Numbered from the stretch's first letter, positions 23,259 to 34,585 are shown. The stretch is DNA of 60,000 nucleotides from Owenia fusiformis (GCA_903813345.2 CAIIXF020000005.1:14141375-14201374), one strand, 5' to 3'. A program made the numbers and translations. Notes: generated by a model not told the origin, from the letters alone.

Positions 23259-24901
23259 TTGTTACAGACGCCAATGCCGAACACCAACCATTTAACTCTG
23301 AACAGCGTCCACAAAAAAGTTGGAGATTATAACAATATGTCATAACTTGTCGTGGTGACATAATAAAAACCTAGTATACTGTAGATAACAGGAAATCTAA
23401 TCAGCTGGAAAAATAGTTTTAGGGGTATTATTTGAGAGGTCTTCAAAAGGATGACTTTACATGAATGAATGAAGGTTTAGGTTTTAAACTTTGTTTATTG
23501 TAAGTACAGTAAAACATGTTTAATACAAACACCTCTAGGACAAGCCTGAAGTGTACAGATTAGCAGGTATTCATATTTCAAGGTTTTTTACATGTAAGTC
23601 AATGGCAATGACAATTTTGAGATCCAGAAAATGTGTTCACATTGAGAGATGTTCGGATATACAAGGTTCACTGAAGGCAATTCTTTGATGTATAGTATGG
23701 GGAATTTAAAAAGAAGGGAGCAATTAAGTTATATTCATGATAAAAAAAGCCCTCGGAGTGTAACAATTGTCACAGATATTGACACAGACCACTGAAAGCC
23801 CGTAACAAATATGGGGACCTAAACAGCTTCTTGATGGTGGCATGTAAACTAACATAGGAGATATTCATAATGTGCATGTATATAAATTAGATACTTCAAA
23901 ACTCGAAAGTCATATTTCATAGCAGGGGAGTAGCAATGAAGCAAAGAATAAAGAACATAGCCCTCAAGGGTACTATAAAAAATGAGCAAGCAAATCTAGA
24001 CTAAAGGAAGTTATACATGGATTACTATCTTTGGTAATCAGTTCCAAATTTTTTGTTGAAAACATCTTAAACTAACATTTTTCTGTAAAATTTTGATGAA
24101 ATAGTTGCCTTGTAGAACTCGATCATGCCTAACTATGGCTATATAGAGAGCTGAAATTCTGGACTCCTGGTAAGCCCCCATTAAAATCAATGACAGGCAT
24201 GAGATAAACATGATGTCATGACTTAATAAACATTGCTAGATAAATATGTTGATAACAATATCTTCAGTTAAATTGATTACAACTTGTTTGGTGAAATTTC
24301 AAATTCATCAGATCATTATATAATTATCACGAATCTACATTGTGTATATTGGAATAATACTAAACATGTATACACTTATGGTAAATATAACACAAAAGCT
24401 TACAATGTCACAAATTCAAATATAGATATATAATTTCTTGATAATTTGGAATAAATCCATAATGAATTTCAAGGATAGACAGTGCTATACACAGCTACAT
24501 GATATGGCTTGTATTGGGCATTGGGCTCATGTTCCATCATTAACATGGGCCTATTAACCTCATTATTTTTGTCCTATTGATGATCTGTGCTTTAGCCTGA
24601 TTTGTCTCAATGTACTCTTCATAAACTATGTTCACATCTTATTGCTCATGGATGTGATGCACAATGACTGGGGAAACATTAAAAGTATTTAGGATACAAT
24701 CTTGAATTATACAGAAAGGTTGAAATGAAATTAAACAAGACTTGCTCCATAAATGTTGGATAATAGAACAACAATTTTCCATCACAGGAAAATGCTGAAA
24801 AACAATATGATAAAAACGTTCATTACTATATATTTGGAGACATGAAATTATTTGTTTCGAAAAGCTTTGTAGACGATATTGACTTACAAGACAAAAAAAA
24901 C
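23259..24901. other. Non-coding spacer before gene C
   Basis: No gene. A short dispersed repeat at about 23230-23385 (AAAAAAGTTGGAGA...ATATGTCA...GGTGACATAA) recurs at 31893-31941 and, more diverged, at 53765-53840. The rest is AT-rich with nothing I can identify; the promoter of gene C is presumably here. Confidence 0.45.
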
Positions 24902-24953
24902 ATGAGCTTGGTGATCTTAACTATTCTATGGTGTTCTATTGGCACATCAAATG
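24902..24953 (+). CDS. Gene C exon 1 (signal peptide)
   Basis: 52 nt, donor GTATGT at 24954, ends in phase 1 as in genes A and B. Confidence 0.7.
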
Positions 24954-27900
24954 GTATGTTTCTAATTTCTTTTCTAATATTATGTAATTCTTAAACTTAT
25001 TATTATCATTAAAAAAGTAAACCAGTTAAAGTACCCAGATATTCACATTAATGTCCATATATCATATAGAGAAAAATTTTGAAAGGTATTAAAATTCAGA
25101 GAAATAAATTATAAATACTGCAATTTATTTTATAGGTATTTGTGCATTGTCAGGTGATACATATAACTTCACTGCAGCATTGTACACTTGTGAACTAAAA
25201 GGAGGAGCATTGGCGGTTTTCTGGAATGCCACTGAGGAACAAAACTGCATCGCTGAAGCAGGGTGAGACACCAGTTTAATACCACTTCACTTGATCAATA
25301 AGGATTGACAGTTCAACCAAGTGAGGGCAATCTCAGCCAGATTCAGCTTTTTTACTTGTTTGGGTTTTCGTGGATGCACAAAAAAGAATGAACTTTATTC
25401 CCATCATTCAAGATTGTTTCTAGAATATGAAATCAATTTACCAATTAGTGAGATCATAGCTTGAAATCAAATTCTCGGGGTCTCTAAAATTTGATGATGT
25501 GTACTCTTCCAATACTCTCAATATTTAACAGCTCTCATGTTAAATTTGAAAGTATATTAAGTATTCCTTGGGTCAAAGGACCTTATACACCCTCCATTGG
25601 GATCTCCCCATGAGAAAAAAATAATTCATCTGATTTTTCAAAATAAAAATACTGCTTTTATTATTACATTTATATGTACACCTGACCTATATTCAGCACT
25701 GTATTGATGAATGGGCCACTTATTAGGGCCAATATTCAATCATAAGGTACACAGGGGTCGAGATGCCAAACCAGGAAGTGTTTTTGTGTCTGTCAAAATC
25801 CATTTGCATCCTACACATCCCTACATCTTATCCAAATATGTTATTAATTGATGAAACATAACAGTATAATCTTTGGATTTACAAAGTTGTATGGGATTTC
25901 ATAAGTGTAAAAGTTGCTTTTGAAGCATTTTCCTATAGCCATTTTGTAGGAAAAAAAAATGATTAAAAATGTCTAAGCCTTTAATTTGAAGTATGACCTG
26001 AATCGATTGCAAACTTTATATTTGCACATCTGATGTGATATACCATTTGTGTCATATTGTGAAATTATTTAATTTGCAATCGATTCAGGTCATAGTGTAT
26101 TTTAGGTATTTTTGTGAAAATCAATAGAAACCAATGGCCTCCATTGGAATCTGATGATATCCACATGTTAAGTCAATGGAGCACATCCAATGGCAAGTCA
26201 ATACACCCTTGCTGGACTAAATGACCTCAACCTCAGCCCATGTGGGTCCAAACGCTTAAATATTTTCCACAGTATTATGTGACATTGTATTCTTTATGTT
26301 ACACCTAAAAATGATTCATTTTGTTCATGGGGAGATCATAATGGCGGGTGCACTAGATCCTTTACCCACTTATTTATTTTATATGGAAAATTCCACAAAA
26401 GGGAGTATTTAAGATAGCCACTATCTATAATAAAACATAACAATTGTGGTTATAGAGTTCAACAAGATGTCAGGGCCTGGATTGGCCTTAGTAGAGAGGA
26501 AATGGGCACAGAATATCTATGGGAGCCAAACAACAGTTCCATGACGTATTCCAACCTCGATCCTAGTGAGACGAATGAAGCAGTCTATGTAACTGTATCA
26601 TCAAAGGGTGAAACAAGCTGGCACACAGATGTAAAAGTGAAATCTTATAAAATGCTTTGTGATTTGAATGACGATGCAGCTGTTCTTGATGCTAATGAGG
26701 GTGAAAATAAATCAGGTAAAATTAGTAACATTGGTCAGCTTTAAAATGGAAAAGAGTCAGCAGGAATATATTTTTATTCATGGGCTGGGTCAATATTTTA
26801 ATGTCAGTCAAAAAACGTAATTAATTACATTAGGGGGAGTGGGTAAAACGCCATTTAATTAGAAAATGGACATTGATTTTTATTTTCCAGGGTTTTGTCT
26901 CCTGCAATTTCTGGTATGACCGGCATGGTATGATCATTAAATATACTGAACAGATATGTACAAAGAGAATTTGAAATGTGTTGTTTATAGCAGTAGCAGA
27001 TATTGTCTGCTGTGGGGTTGTACTTGTATACTGTATGCAAGTCAAAATTTTGGCACATTTACACCAGGCGAATCAACATTTTGACTTTTGTTAGAAGGGA
27101 TTGGGGTTTAAGACCTAACTAAATTGATTAATTAATTATGTTTTTTATGTTTTTTGATTGACACTGAAATATTGAGCTGCCCCTTAACAGACTTTATTGT
27201 CATCAATATATATTCTTTACAATTTAGGGTTATCTTCTAACAATGATACACAAAGGATAGCAACAAAAACAGCAGTAGCAACCATAATAACAGCAGCTAA
27301 ACGAACAACAACAACAGCTGATCCAAGAACAGCTGAATCAACCACAACAACAATAGTTGAGTCAACAACAATAACAAGAGTTGAACCAACTACAACAAAT
27401 GATCAAACAGCTGAACCAACTCCGACAAATCATCAAACGGCTGAACCAACTACAACAAATCATCAAACAGCTGAACCAAATCCGACAAATCATCAAACAT
27501 CTAAACCAACTACAACAAATCATCAAACAGCTGAACCAACTACAACAAAGGATCAAACAACTGAACCAACTACAACAAATCATCAAACAGCTGAACCAAC
27601 TACAACAAATGCTCAAATAACTGAATCAACTACAACAAATGATCAAACAGCTGAACCAACTACAACAAAGGATCAAACAACTGAACCAACTACAACAAAT
27701 CATCAAACAACTGAACCAACTACAACAAATCATCAAACAGCTGAACCAACTACTACAATTCATAAAACAGCTGACCCAACTATAACAAATCATCAAACAG
27801 CTGAACTAATAACAACAAATCATCAAACAGCTAAACCAACTACCACAAATCATCAAACAGCTGAACCAACTACAACAAATCATCAAACAGCTATGCCAAC

Positions 27901-29617
27901 TACAACAAATGATTAAACAGCTGAACTAACTACAACAAATCAGCAAACAGCTGGACTAACTACAACAAATGATCAGATAACTGAACTAACTACAACAAAT
28001 CAGCAAACAGCTGAACCAACAACAACAAATCATCAAACAGCTGAACTAACTACAACAAATCATCAAACAGCTGAACCAACTACAACAAGTGATCAAACAA
28101 CTGAACCAACTACAACAAATCATCAAACAGCTGAACCAACAACAACAAATGATCAAATAACTGAATCAACTACAACAAATGATCAAACAGCTGAACAAAC
28201 TACAACAAATGATCAAATAACTGAATCAACTACAACAAATGATCAAACAGCTGAACAAACAACAACAAATGATCAAATAACTGAATCAACTACAACAAAT
28301 CATCAAACAGCTGAACTAACTACAACAAATCATCAAACAGCTGAACTAACTACAACAAATGATCAAATAGCTGAACTAACTACAACAAATGATCAAATAA
28401 CTGAACTAACTACAACAAATGATCAAATAACTGAACCAACTACAACAAATCATCAAACAGCTGAATCAACTACAACAAATGATCAAACAGCTGAACTAAC
28501 TACAACAAATCATCAAACAGCTGAACTAACTACAACAAATGATCAAATAACTGAACCAACTACAACAAATAATCAAACAGCTGAACTAACTACAACAAAT
28601 CATCAAACAGCTCAACCAACTACAACATATGATCAAATAACTGAACCAACAACAACAAATCATCAAACAGCTGAACTAACTACAACAAATCATCAAACAG
28701 CTGAATCAACAACAACAAATGATCAAATAACTGAATCAACTACAACAAATCATCAAACAGCTGAACTAACTACAACAAATCATCAAACAGCTGAACCAAC
28801 TACAACAAATGATCAAACAACTGAACCAACTACAACAAATCATCAAACAGCTGAACCAACTACAACATATGATCGAACAGCTGAAGCGACTACAACAAAT
28901 GATCAAACTGCTGAACTAACTACAACAAATGACCAAACAGCTGAACAAACTACAACAAATGATGATAAATCTTTGAAAAATGATGACAAATCTTTGGAAT
29001 ATCATTCCAAGGAAGAAAAGGATGACAAATCAGGTGATTCGACAGAAGTAAGTAATGACAATGATCCAACAACAACAATAACAACAAATGTTGACAAGTT
29101 GTCAAAAAATGATTCAGAGGACAATGAAGACACATCTGAAAAATATCATTCCAAAGAAGAAAAGGATGACAAATCAGGTGATGTGACAGAAGAAAGTAAT
29201 GACAATGATCCAACAACAATAATAACAACAACGACAAATGATGATGAGTTGTTGAAAAATGATTCAGAAGAAAATGAAGACAAATCTGAAAAATATCATT
29301 CAAAGGAAGAAAATGATGACAAATCAGGAGAAGATGAATCAGCAAAAGGGCAATCAAGTGAAGAAAACATACTGAATAATGATATTGTTCCCATCACTAA
29401 TATAACTACTACCAAGGAACCGGAACCAGCTCCATTATTTGAAGTATTTGAACCTGATGAGAGAAAATCAGCGAAGATCATTGGATCAGCAGCTACAGTT
29501 TGTATAATAGCTATTGGGGCACTTATTGTTGCTAGTGATTTAAAACAGATATGTCATCAGCTACGAAATGGGTTATGTCAGAATCTGGGCAATGTATTCA
29601 AAAGGTTGAGGAAGTGA
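24902..29617 (+). CDS. Lectin-like mucin membrane protein C (internal TAA)
   Basis: Four exons (24902-24953, 25136-25262, 26456-26715, 27228-29617) join in consistent phases (1, 2, 1) to 943 codons. Order: signal peptide (MSLVILTILWCSIGTSNG); a degenerate C-type-lectin-like domain, about residues 19-145 (FTAALYTCELKGGALAVF; AWIGLSREEMGTEYLW; final MLCD); about 52 ten-residue units of TTTNHQTAEP type; two and a half acidic repeats (KYHSKEEKDDKSGD); then APLFEVFEPDERKSAK, a TM segment (IIGSAATVCIIAIGALIV) and a basic tail. Ca2+-site residues of classical lectins are not evident. Codon 376, inside the repeats, is TAA where all neighbours have CAA; the frame is otherwise open to 29617. Read literally it makes a secreted 375-residue protein. 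Upstream in-frame ATG at 24842 is possible, but ATG 24902 gives the better signal peptide. Confidence 0.72.
25136..25262 (+). CDS. Gene C exon 2 (lectin-like, first half)
   Basis: 127 nt between TTTATAG and GTGAGA, phase 1 to 2. Encodes the F-x2-A-x3-C-x3-GG-x-LA helix-2 signature of C-type-lectin folds. Confidence 0.75.
25570..26367. mobile_element. Fold-back element in gene C intron 2
   Basis: Ends GGGTCAAAGGA and TCCTTTACCC are inverse; further inverted pairs inside are GGATCTCCCCATGAG with TCATGGGGAGATC, and ATGACCTGAATCGATTGCAA with TTGCAATCGATTCAGGTCAT. A nested palindrome of about 800 bp, non-coding. Confidence 0.75.
26456..26715 (+). CDS. Gene C exon 3 (lectin-like, second half)
   Basis: 260 nt between TTATAG and GTAAAA, phase 2 to 1. 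Encodes WIGLSREEMGTEYLW and the closing SWHTDVKVKSYKMLCD of the lectin-like fold. Confidence 0.78.
27228..29617 (+). CDS. Gene C exon 4 (stalk, acidic repeats, TM, tail)
   Basis: 2390 nt after ATTTAG. Open except for TAA at 27914-27916. The final TGA is at 29615-29617. Confidence 0.75.
27383..28963 (+). repeat. 30-bp coding minisatellite, about 52 units
   Basis: Units such as CTGAACCAACTACAACAAAT plus CATCAAACAG, in constant 30-bp register over about 1.6 kb, encoding A-E-P-T-T-T-N-H-Q-T. Variation is by single substitutions (H/D, A/T, P/L/S), with no frame-breaking indel. One unit has CAA changed to TAA. Confidence 0.95.
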
Positions 29618-30680
29618 AAACAACCAGTATGATACCTCTAGAAGGTTCTAAAACTACTAAATACAGCCCAACACATTAGAACAACATGTAAACTAAAAGA
29701 GCAACTCTATGGAGTAGCAAATCCCAATAAATTGTTTGCTTAAATCTTTGGCAATTTCCTACGTCATTATATGGGTTTCTCCCAAAGTATATCTCATTTT
29801 GACTTTGAAAGAAAGGTATTTGTGATTAAGCAGAGATTCAATATATTAATAACAAACTTCATTTGTTGGGTAATGTCCTCTATCTGTTGGCTTTACTTCC
29901 ATCTGATCATAACAGATGATTTTACAGTTATGATGCTATTAAGAATTTCGACAATCTCATGTTATTTCATGGCCTTTTATTAAACTTTGAGGGTGAGGGT
30001 AAATACTTCTGACAACACATGAAAAATCAAATATAGCCTAGATCTAAAAAGATTTCTAAACAGAGTAGATAAAGGAGCTCTTACAATGTACTAGTCAGGT
30101 TAATACAGGACTTGAAACTTGCATAGCCAAATAAAATTAGTTATTTACTACCAGATTTTAAAGAATGTAATGTCTATGAGTAGTGATTTCATGGAATGGC
30201 CTCATTGTATTAATGTAATGCTAAATCAAGAGGTTAACATATAGTAACCCATGATGTAGATTACCAATTCTCTTTTTAAGCTGAGAAATTTGAAAAATTT
30301 TCAATACAAGTGTTATATTCTAGGTAAAGGAACCAGTTATGCCAGTATTTGATTTTATACACTTCAAAGAAAGCTAATGAGATCTTGTCAATCTCAAATG
30401 GAGATTGCTCTTTTATGACCTGTGCCTGTGACAGCCCAGGTCATAAATCATTTCAAACCTACAAGATGATCGTTTCCCAACCAGTCAGTGACCTGGAAGG
30501 AACACATGCTAAATGTGTGCTCATTAACTTGATGACATCAGAGGAAATTACCATATATAGAAAGTCGTCCATATTTCGACGATGCACTCTGAATGGCACG
30601 ATGAGTTCAGAGATATATTGTAAACTGAGAGTGAAGATGAAGCTCTCTTTCAAGAGGTCAAGTCGAATGAGTGCAAAGGG
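29618..30680. other. Non-coding spacer with dispersed repeats
   Basis: About 29695-29740 matches the GGAGTAGCAAATCCCA repeat end also at 21430-21460. About 30418-30575 is the inverted relative of 11958-12105. No gene seen. Confidence 0.5.
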
Positions 30681-31174
30681 TAACACCCCAGTCACATATC
30701 CTACGGCGACCTTGCGGTCTATCATTTCTGCGGCCAGTAACATTTCTACGCTCGCCGTGGAATTTCTGCGCTCTCATACTTTTGCAGTCACATTTCCCAT
30801 GGCAGCCGCACGGTGAATTTTAAATTTCTGTTGATAAATAATACTTTTCTCATTTTATTTACATCAGGACAATTTATAAATGTTATTCATAGTGCTAGGA
30901 TGTAATATCAAATGAAAGTGATCGTGAAACATTGACAAATAATGATTCAATCTTGTTGAGCCAGTTGATTTCTACGGGGACCTCAGAAATGAACAAATAT
31001 TATAACTCCGAGTTATAATTTCTACGGCAACCCTGTGGCCTGTAAAAAACTGGATACGCCGTACGGAGGCCGCAAGGCGAGCGTAGTTTTCCTACGCTCG
31101 CCGCAGAAATACACTGATTTAATTGATCTGCGGTCGACGCACAGCCTCCGTACGACAAATGTTACTGGGGTGTA
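30681..31174. mobile_element. 494-bp fold-back element
   Basis: Ends TAACACCCCAGTCACAT and (inverse) ATGTTACTGGGGTGTA. The interior is GC-richer than its surroundings with palindromic CTACGCTCGCCG and TACGGAGG/CCTCCGTA blocks. Lies about 100 bp from a PUS1 exon. Confidence 0.65.
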
Positions 31175-31274
31175 AAGGTCTGACAACATATTATGAAGAA
31201 CCTTAGGCTGGATCAAAACCTTGTTTACAAAGAGTGTACCATGCATTATCAGGGTAATGCCAACGAAAGCTTAC

Positions 31275-31371
31275 CTTCCCAGGCTGTTCATAGTGCTCTT
31301 GGTTGATACAGCCAACAGTTAACAGAGCTTTAAGCAAATCCTCTTCTATGGACTTAAGTGGAGCAGACTGC
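31275..31371 (-). CDS. PUS1: PUS1 exon 4
   Basis: 97 nt between TTTACAG and GTAAGC. Reads QSAPLKSIEEDLLKALLTVG then CINQEHYEQPGK, matching the FKTIEDDL..AL...GCI segment of animal PUS1. Enters in phase 2, leaves in phase 0. The intron that follows runs 30.9 kb to position 357. Confidence 0.88.
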
Positions 31372-31579
31372 CTGTAAAGAAATCATAATACATAGTAAGA
31401 TGTATATACTGGGAATATTAAATCATAATTGCTGATCTAGTTCCAAGGTCTATATGAAAAAGTGTAAATATATCTTATACTTCAAAACAGTTGTAAAAAT
31501 AGTATCTAACAAAGGCAATTCAAAGAAAAAAAATAAAGTAAAAAGCCACCAATTTCGTTAATTGAGTTGTTCTTTTTAC

Positions 31580-31692
31580 CTTTGCATCCCATAGTAACCT
31601 TTGCCTGAGTAGACCAACATAAGGGCGGCTTTTTTCCTTTTGAAGGGGTTCCCTTGCATTGGGGGATTAGCTACACCCCCTGTCTTGCTCTC
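31580..31692 (-). CDS. PUS1: PUS1 exon 3
   Basis: 113 nt between TTATCAG and GTAAAA. Ends FKRKKAALMLVYSGKGYYGM-QR, the start of the catalytic fold (compare KRK-x3-L-x-AYSGKGYHGMQ in vertebrate PUS1). Enters in phase 0, leaves in phase 2 (AG plus G completes Arg). Confidence 0.9.
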
Positions 31693-32350
31693 CTGATAAC
31701 AAAAGAAAATGCCAAATGAGGGGGATGTTATGATGATCATGTTTAAAAATATCAAGTACAATGGGAAATGGAGGAATCAACAAAGAGTATGGAAAAAACA
31801 AGGCATTAACATGCAAAATGTCACCACATTCAATTTGTTACAGATGGTGAACTCTGAACGATTGCTGAATGCAGGCTACCGAACACCATCTACAAAAAAG
31901 TTGGAGACCATAATAATATGTCAACTCTTGTGGTGGTGACATAAAATCATGAGATGACAATTAAAACATACTGTACAGCAGAACTTTCATGTTTCATTAT
32001 GATCTGTGAAATCCACCTCTTACAAATTCATCCACTTCGTATATTTTCACAATAAATTATATTTTACTTTTTCTGCCTTGATTTCAAACTGAGTGCAATG
32101 GATTTATACTAAACGCAATAGATTTTCACCTGAGTGCAATAGAATTTCCAAGTGTAATGCAATAGATTTACAACTAGTAGCAACACTTTTCAACAAGATG
32201 CAATACATTTCCAATAAATGTAATGAATTTTCGACTGTTTATCAAGGATTTTCAACTGAATGCAATGGATTTCAACTTTTGGTGCAATAATTTCAACAGT
32301 TGTTTCAATGCTTTGGATCACTGCATTTTAGGGGCAACATATTCACTTAC

Positions 32351-32677
32351 TAGTTTTTGTTTCTTCAATTCGTCTTTCATTTCATTGTCAACTTCAATGG
32401 GTCGTTTTGTTGATGTGGATTCATTTTCCAACTTGACTTCAGATTTTATTTCCTCTTTTGTTTTACAATCAACATCAATGGGTTTTTCTGTTGTTGTGGA
32501 TTCATTTTCCGACTTGACCTCAGATTTTATTTCTTTGATAATATCAGTTGTATCCATTTTAGAATCAATTGCTGTCGCATCAGTTGAAGCCATCTTGAAA
32601 ATAATCCCGCCAAACCGTTCAGTTAGCCTTGGATTATGAATGACACCTCTACAATGATGTAGAACTCGTCTAATCAT
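32351..32677 (-). CDS. PUS1: PUS1 N-terminal coding exon (two candidate starts)
   Basis: PUS1 isomerises uridine to pseudouridine in cytosolic/nuclear and mitochondrial tRNAs. This exon encodes 109 residues up to a GTAAGT donor. The first Met (32677) begins MIRRVLHHCRGVIHNPRLTE, Arg-rich and nearly acid-free, like a mitochondrial presequence. A second Met 28 codons later (32593) begins MASTDATAIDSKMD, giving a form without it. Human PUS1 also makes mitochondrial and nuclear forms that differ by such an N-terminal stretch. The rest is a Lys/Glu/Ser-rich linker with two EIKSEVK repeats and a basic KKQKL end. A TTTTCAG acceptor just upstream (exon from 32701) implies an untranslated first exon, probably near 34817. 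Identification rests on the next three exons, which join in frame. Confidence 0.82.
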
Positions 32678-33602
32678 AGGTGGAGCCAGATGTATCCTTT
32701 CTCTGAAAATAAATATATGGAAAAACATGGAAAAAATGTTTTGCATGTGTAAATGTATAACAAAATATATATCAAAGTAAATAGGTTGAAAGTACAATAA
32801 TTGTTACAAAATGAAGCATACGATGTCATACACACATCTTTAACCCAAATTCTGAGTATTTATCGACAGTGGAAACAAAGCATGTGATGATAATGTCATC
32901 TATGTGCATTTATTACAGGTCATGCTAACCTCCACTGTGCTTGATTTATAGCAAAAAGGTTGACTTTTGCACGCTGGTGAGGTTGCACCTTTTCAAATAG
33001 ATCTCACACCCTAAAAAGCTTGTTTCAAGGATTTTTTACCATACTGTGCAGTGTGTGTACCTATTCATTTAGCAATTTATAAGTGAATTTTCTCATGAAA
33101 AAACGTGCAGATTTGTTCAATTTTCGTCCAGTTTCCTCCCTTTCTTTTCATTTTGATCAATTTACGGCTTTGATAAGGACAAAATTGACAATAAGGTGAG
33201 TCCAAAACCATGGGTTGCAAAAAAGTTAATCAGATTAAACAACTTTGTTCACAACTTCACACTGCTTTAGTCTCCTTCTTTTGGGTTGGAATGCATAGAC
33301 ATTATTTCTCCATTTAGATGGCACTTCAGGTTCTTGCGATACAGTTGTTCAAAATCAAATTGTCATAACATTTAGTGATCTGATCTGTTGTAACAAAAAA
33401 CATGGGGACTTGTATGGAAGATTGGGTAGACCTCTATTGAAAGCCTTATGTATCAATATTATTATTACTTGTAGAAATGAGCTAACAATGAGAACTCTGC
33501 CTGATCTTCCATACAGGCCATACATACTGTAAATATACTCCATTTGAATTGGGTTATGCATAAAATAAAACTTAAAATATAAGCATTTTGAATAATACAC
33601 AA

Positions 33603-34308
33603 TAACCACCTCTGGGCATGCTCGTCCGGGGAGCTGTAGTGTAACGGGCCAGATACTAGACCTGAAAGCAGGGCTGTCAACTTGGGACCACCTAATATGA
33701 GTGACTTACAAATGTTGGACACCGAAGTCCAAATCTGAACACTTTTGTCCAAACTTTGAACACCTTTGGCCAACTTTTAAACACCTTTGGCCAAAGTTTG
33801 AGCACCTTTGCTAAACTTTTATAACCTCAAATTTTTCGCGCTCGCTACGCTCACGATCTCGTCAACGGGGGGGGGGGGGGGGGGGGGTTGGTACGAAAAT
33901 TTGCAATGAACAGCCGTGACATATACGGGATTCGCGTGACAAATCCGAACAAATTGCGTTCGTTTTTTTCCGACGTTCGTATTTTTACCGTATCATAAAC
34001 ATATTTTGAAAATTTTTTTACAGAAACATATTTGCGTGACAATTACCAGGTAAAATGCGTATTTGCGTGACATTTTCTGTCACGCAAAAAAAACTGGCGT
34101 GACTTCAAATTCTTCAGCAAATGCGTGACAAATACGCAAATTGCGGGACAGTTGACAGGCCTGTGAAAGGGAGTGTGCTAAATTCAATGCCCTGTGCGGG
34201 AATCAAACCAAGGACCATCCACTCACAAGACTGAGCTCTACCGCTTTAGTTAAGGGGCTAGCTTCTACAGCTAAGACTGTAATAGTGACTTGCTATCAAG
34301 GGTCATTA
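33603..34308. mobile_element. TIR/tRNA-like element, split by a 495-bp insertion
   Basis: Left part 33603-33668 and right part 34164-34308 together align to the intact element at 34378-34585 (TGGGCATGCTCG..., CCAGATACTA, GGGAGTGTGCT, CTACAGCTAAGACTGTA). On the minus strand it contains tRNA-like A-box (TAACTAAAGCGGTAG) and B-box (GGTTTGATTCCC) sequences. Confidence 0.7.
33669..34163. mobile_element. 495-bp insertion with 6-bp target duplication
   Basis: Starts CAGGGCTGTCAACT, ends AGTTGACAGGCCTG, and is flanked by TGAAAG on both sides (33663-33668, 34164-34169). The uninterrupted site exists at 34378-34585 as CCTGAAAGGGAGTG, so the insertion is directly visible. Contains a run of about 20 G at 33868 and the TCACGCAAAAA repeat shared with 5246-5495. 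Non-coding. Confidence 0.85.
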
Positions 34309-34377
34309 CACCATCCCCCCTGAAGGATGACATATCCCATCGTAGCTGATACACAAATCCTACTTCTGACAACAATG

Positions 34378-34585
34378 TAATGGCCCTGGGCATGCTCGCC
34401 CGCGGAGCTGTATTGTAACAAGCCAGATACTACACCTGAAAGGGAGTGTGCTTAATTCAATGCACAGATGGAGATCGAACCCATGACCTTTCCCTCTCAA
34501 GACTGACACTACCGATTCAGCCACAAGGGCTAGCGTAGCCACTACAGCTAAGACTGTAGTAGTTACTTGCTATTGAGGGCCATTA
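34378..34585 (-). mobile_element. Intact 208-bp TIR element with pol III-like boxes
   Basis: Ends TAATGGCCCT and AGGGCCATTA are perfect 10-bp inverses. On the minus strand it carries TGTGGCTGAATCGGTAG (A-box-like) and, further on, GGGTTCGATCTC (B-box-like), as in tRNA-derived SINEs. TIRs plus a tRNA-like core is an unusual mix. Not a functional tRNA gene: no complete cloverleaf was found. Confidence 0.6.

Noticed and set aside
26515-26550. EPN as a mannose-type calcium motif in gene C
   Set aside because: It lies just after the WIGL strand, not in the long loop paired with a WND, so sugar binding cannot be claimed.
26502-26744. Single-exon gene starting at the internal ATG 26502
   Set aside because: It is gene C exon 3 read past its donor; the upstream part encodes the lectin-like WIGL segment.
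27362-27620. Alternative frames through the gene C repeats (both strands)
   Set aside because: A 30-bp unit without stops opens several frames; only one links to the lectin exons and the TM.
27383-28963. CRISPR-like array
   Set aside because: Units are contiguous with no unique spacers and encode protein; the host is an animal.
30349-30816. 155-codon plus-strand frame
   Set aside because: Runs across two repeat families (30418-30575 and the fold-back at 30681); no recognisable domain.
32223-32639. 138-codon plus-strand frame
   Set aside because: Antisense to the PUS1 N-terminal exon, which is supported by in-frame splicing to conserved exons.
34440-34530. Possible tRNA gene on the minus strand
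   Set aside because: A- and B-box-like sequences only; no complete acceptor stem or cloverleaf, and the unit is a repeat.
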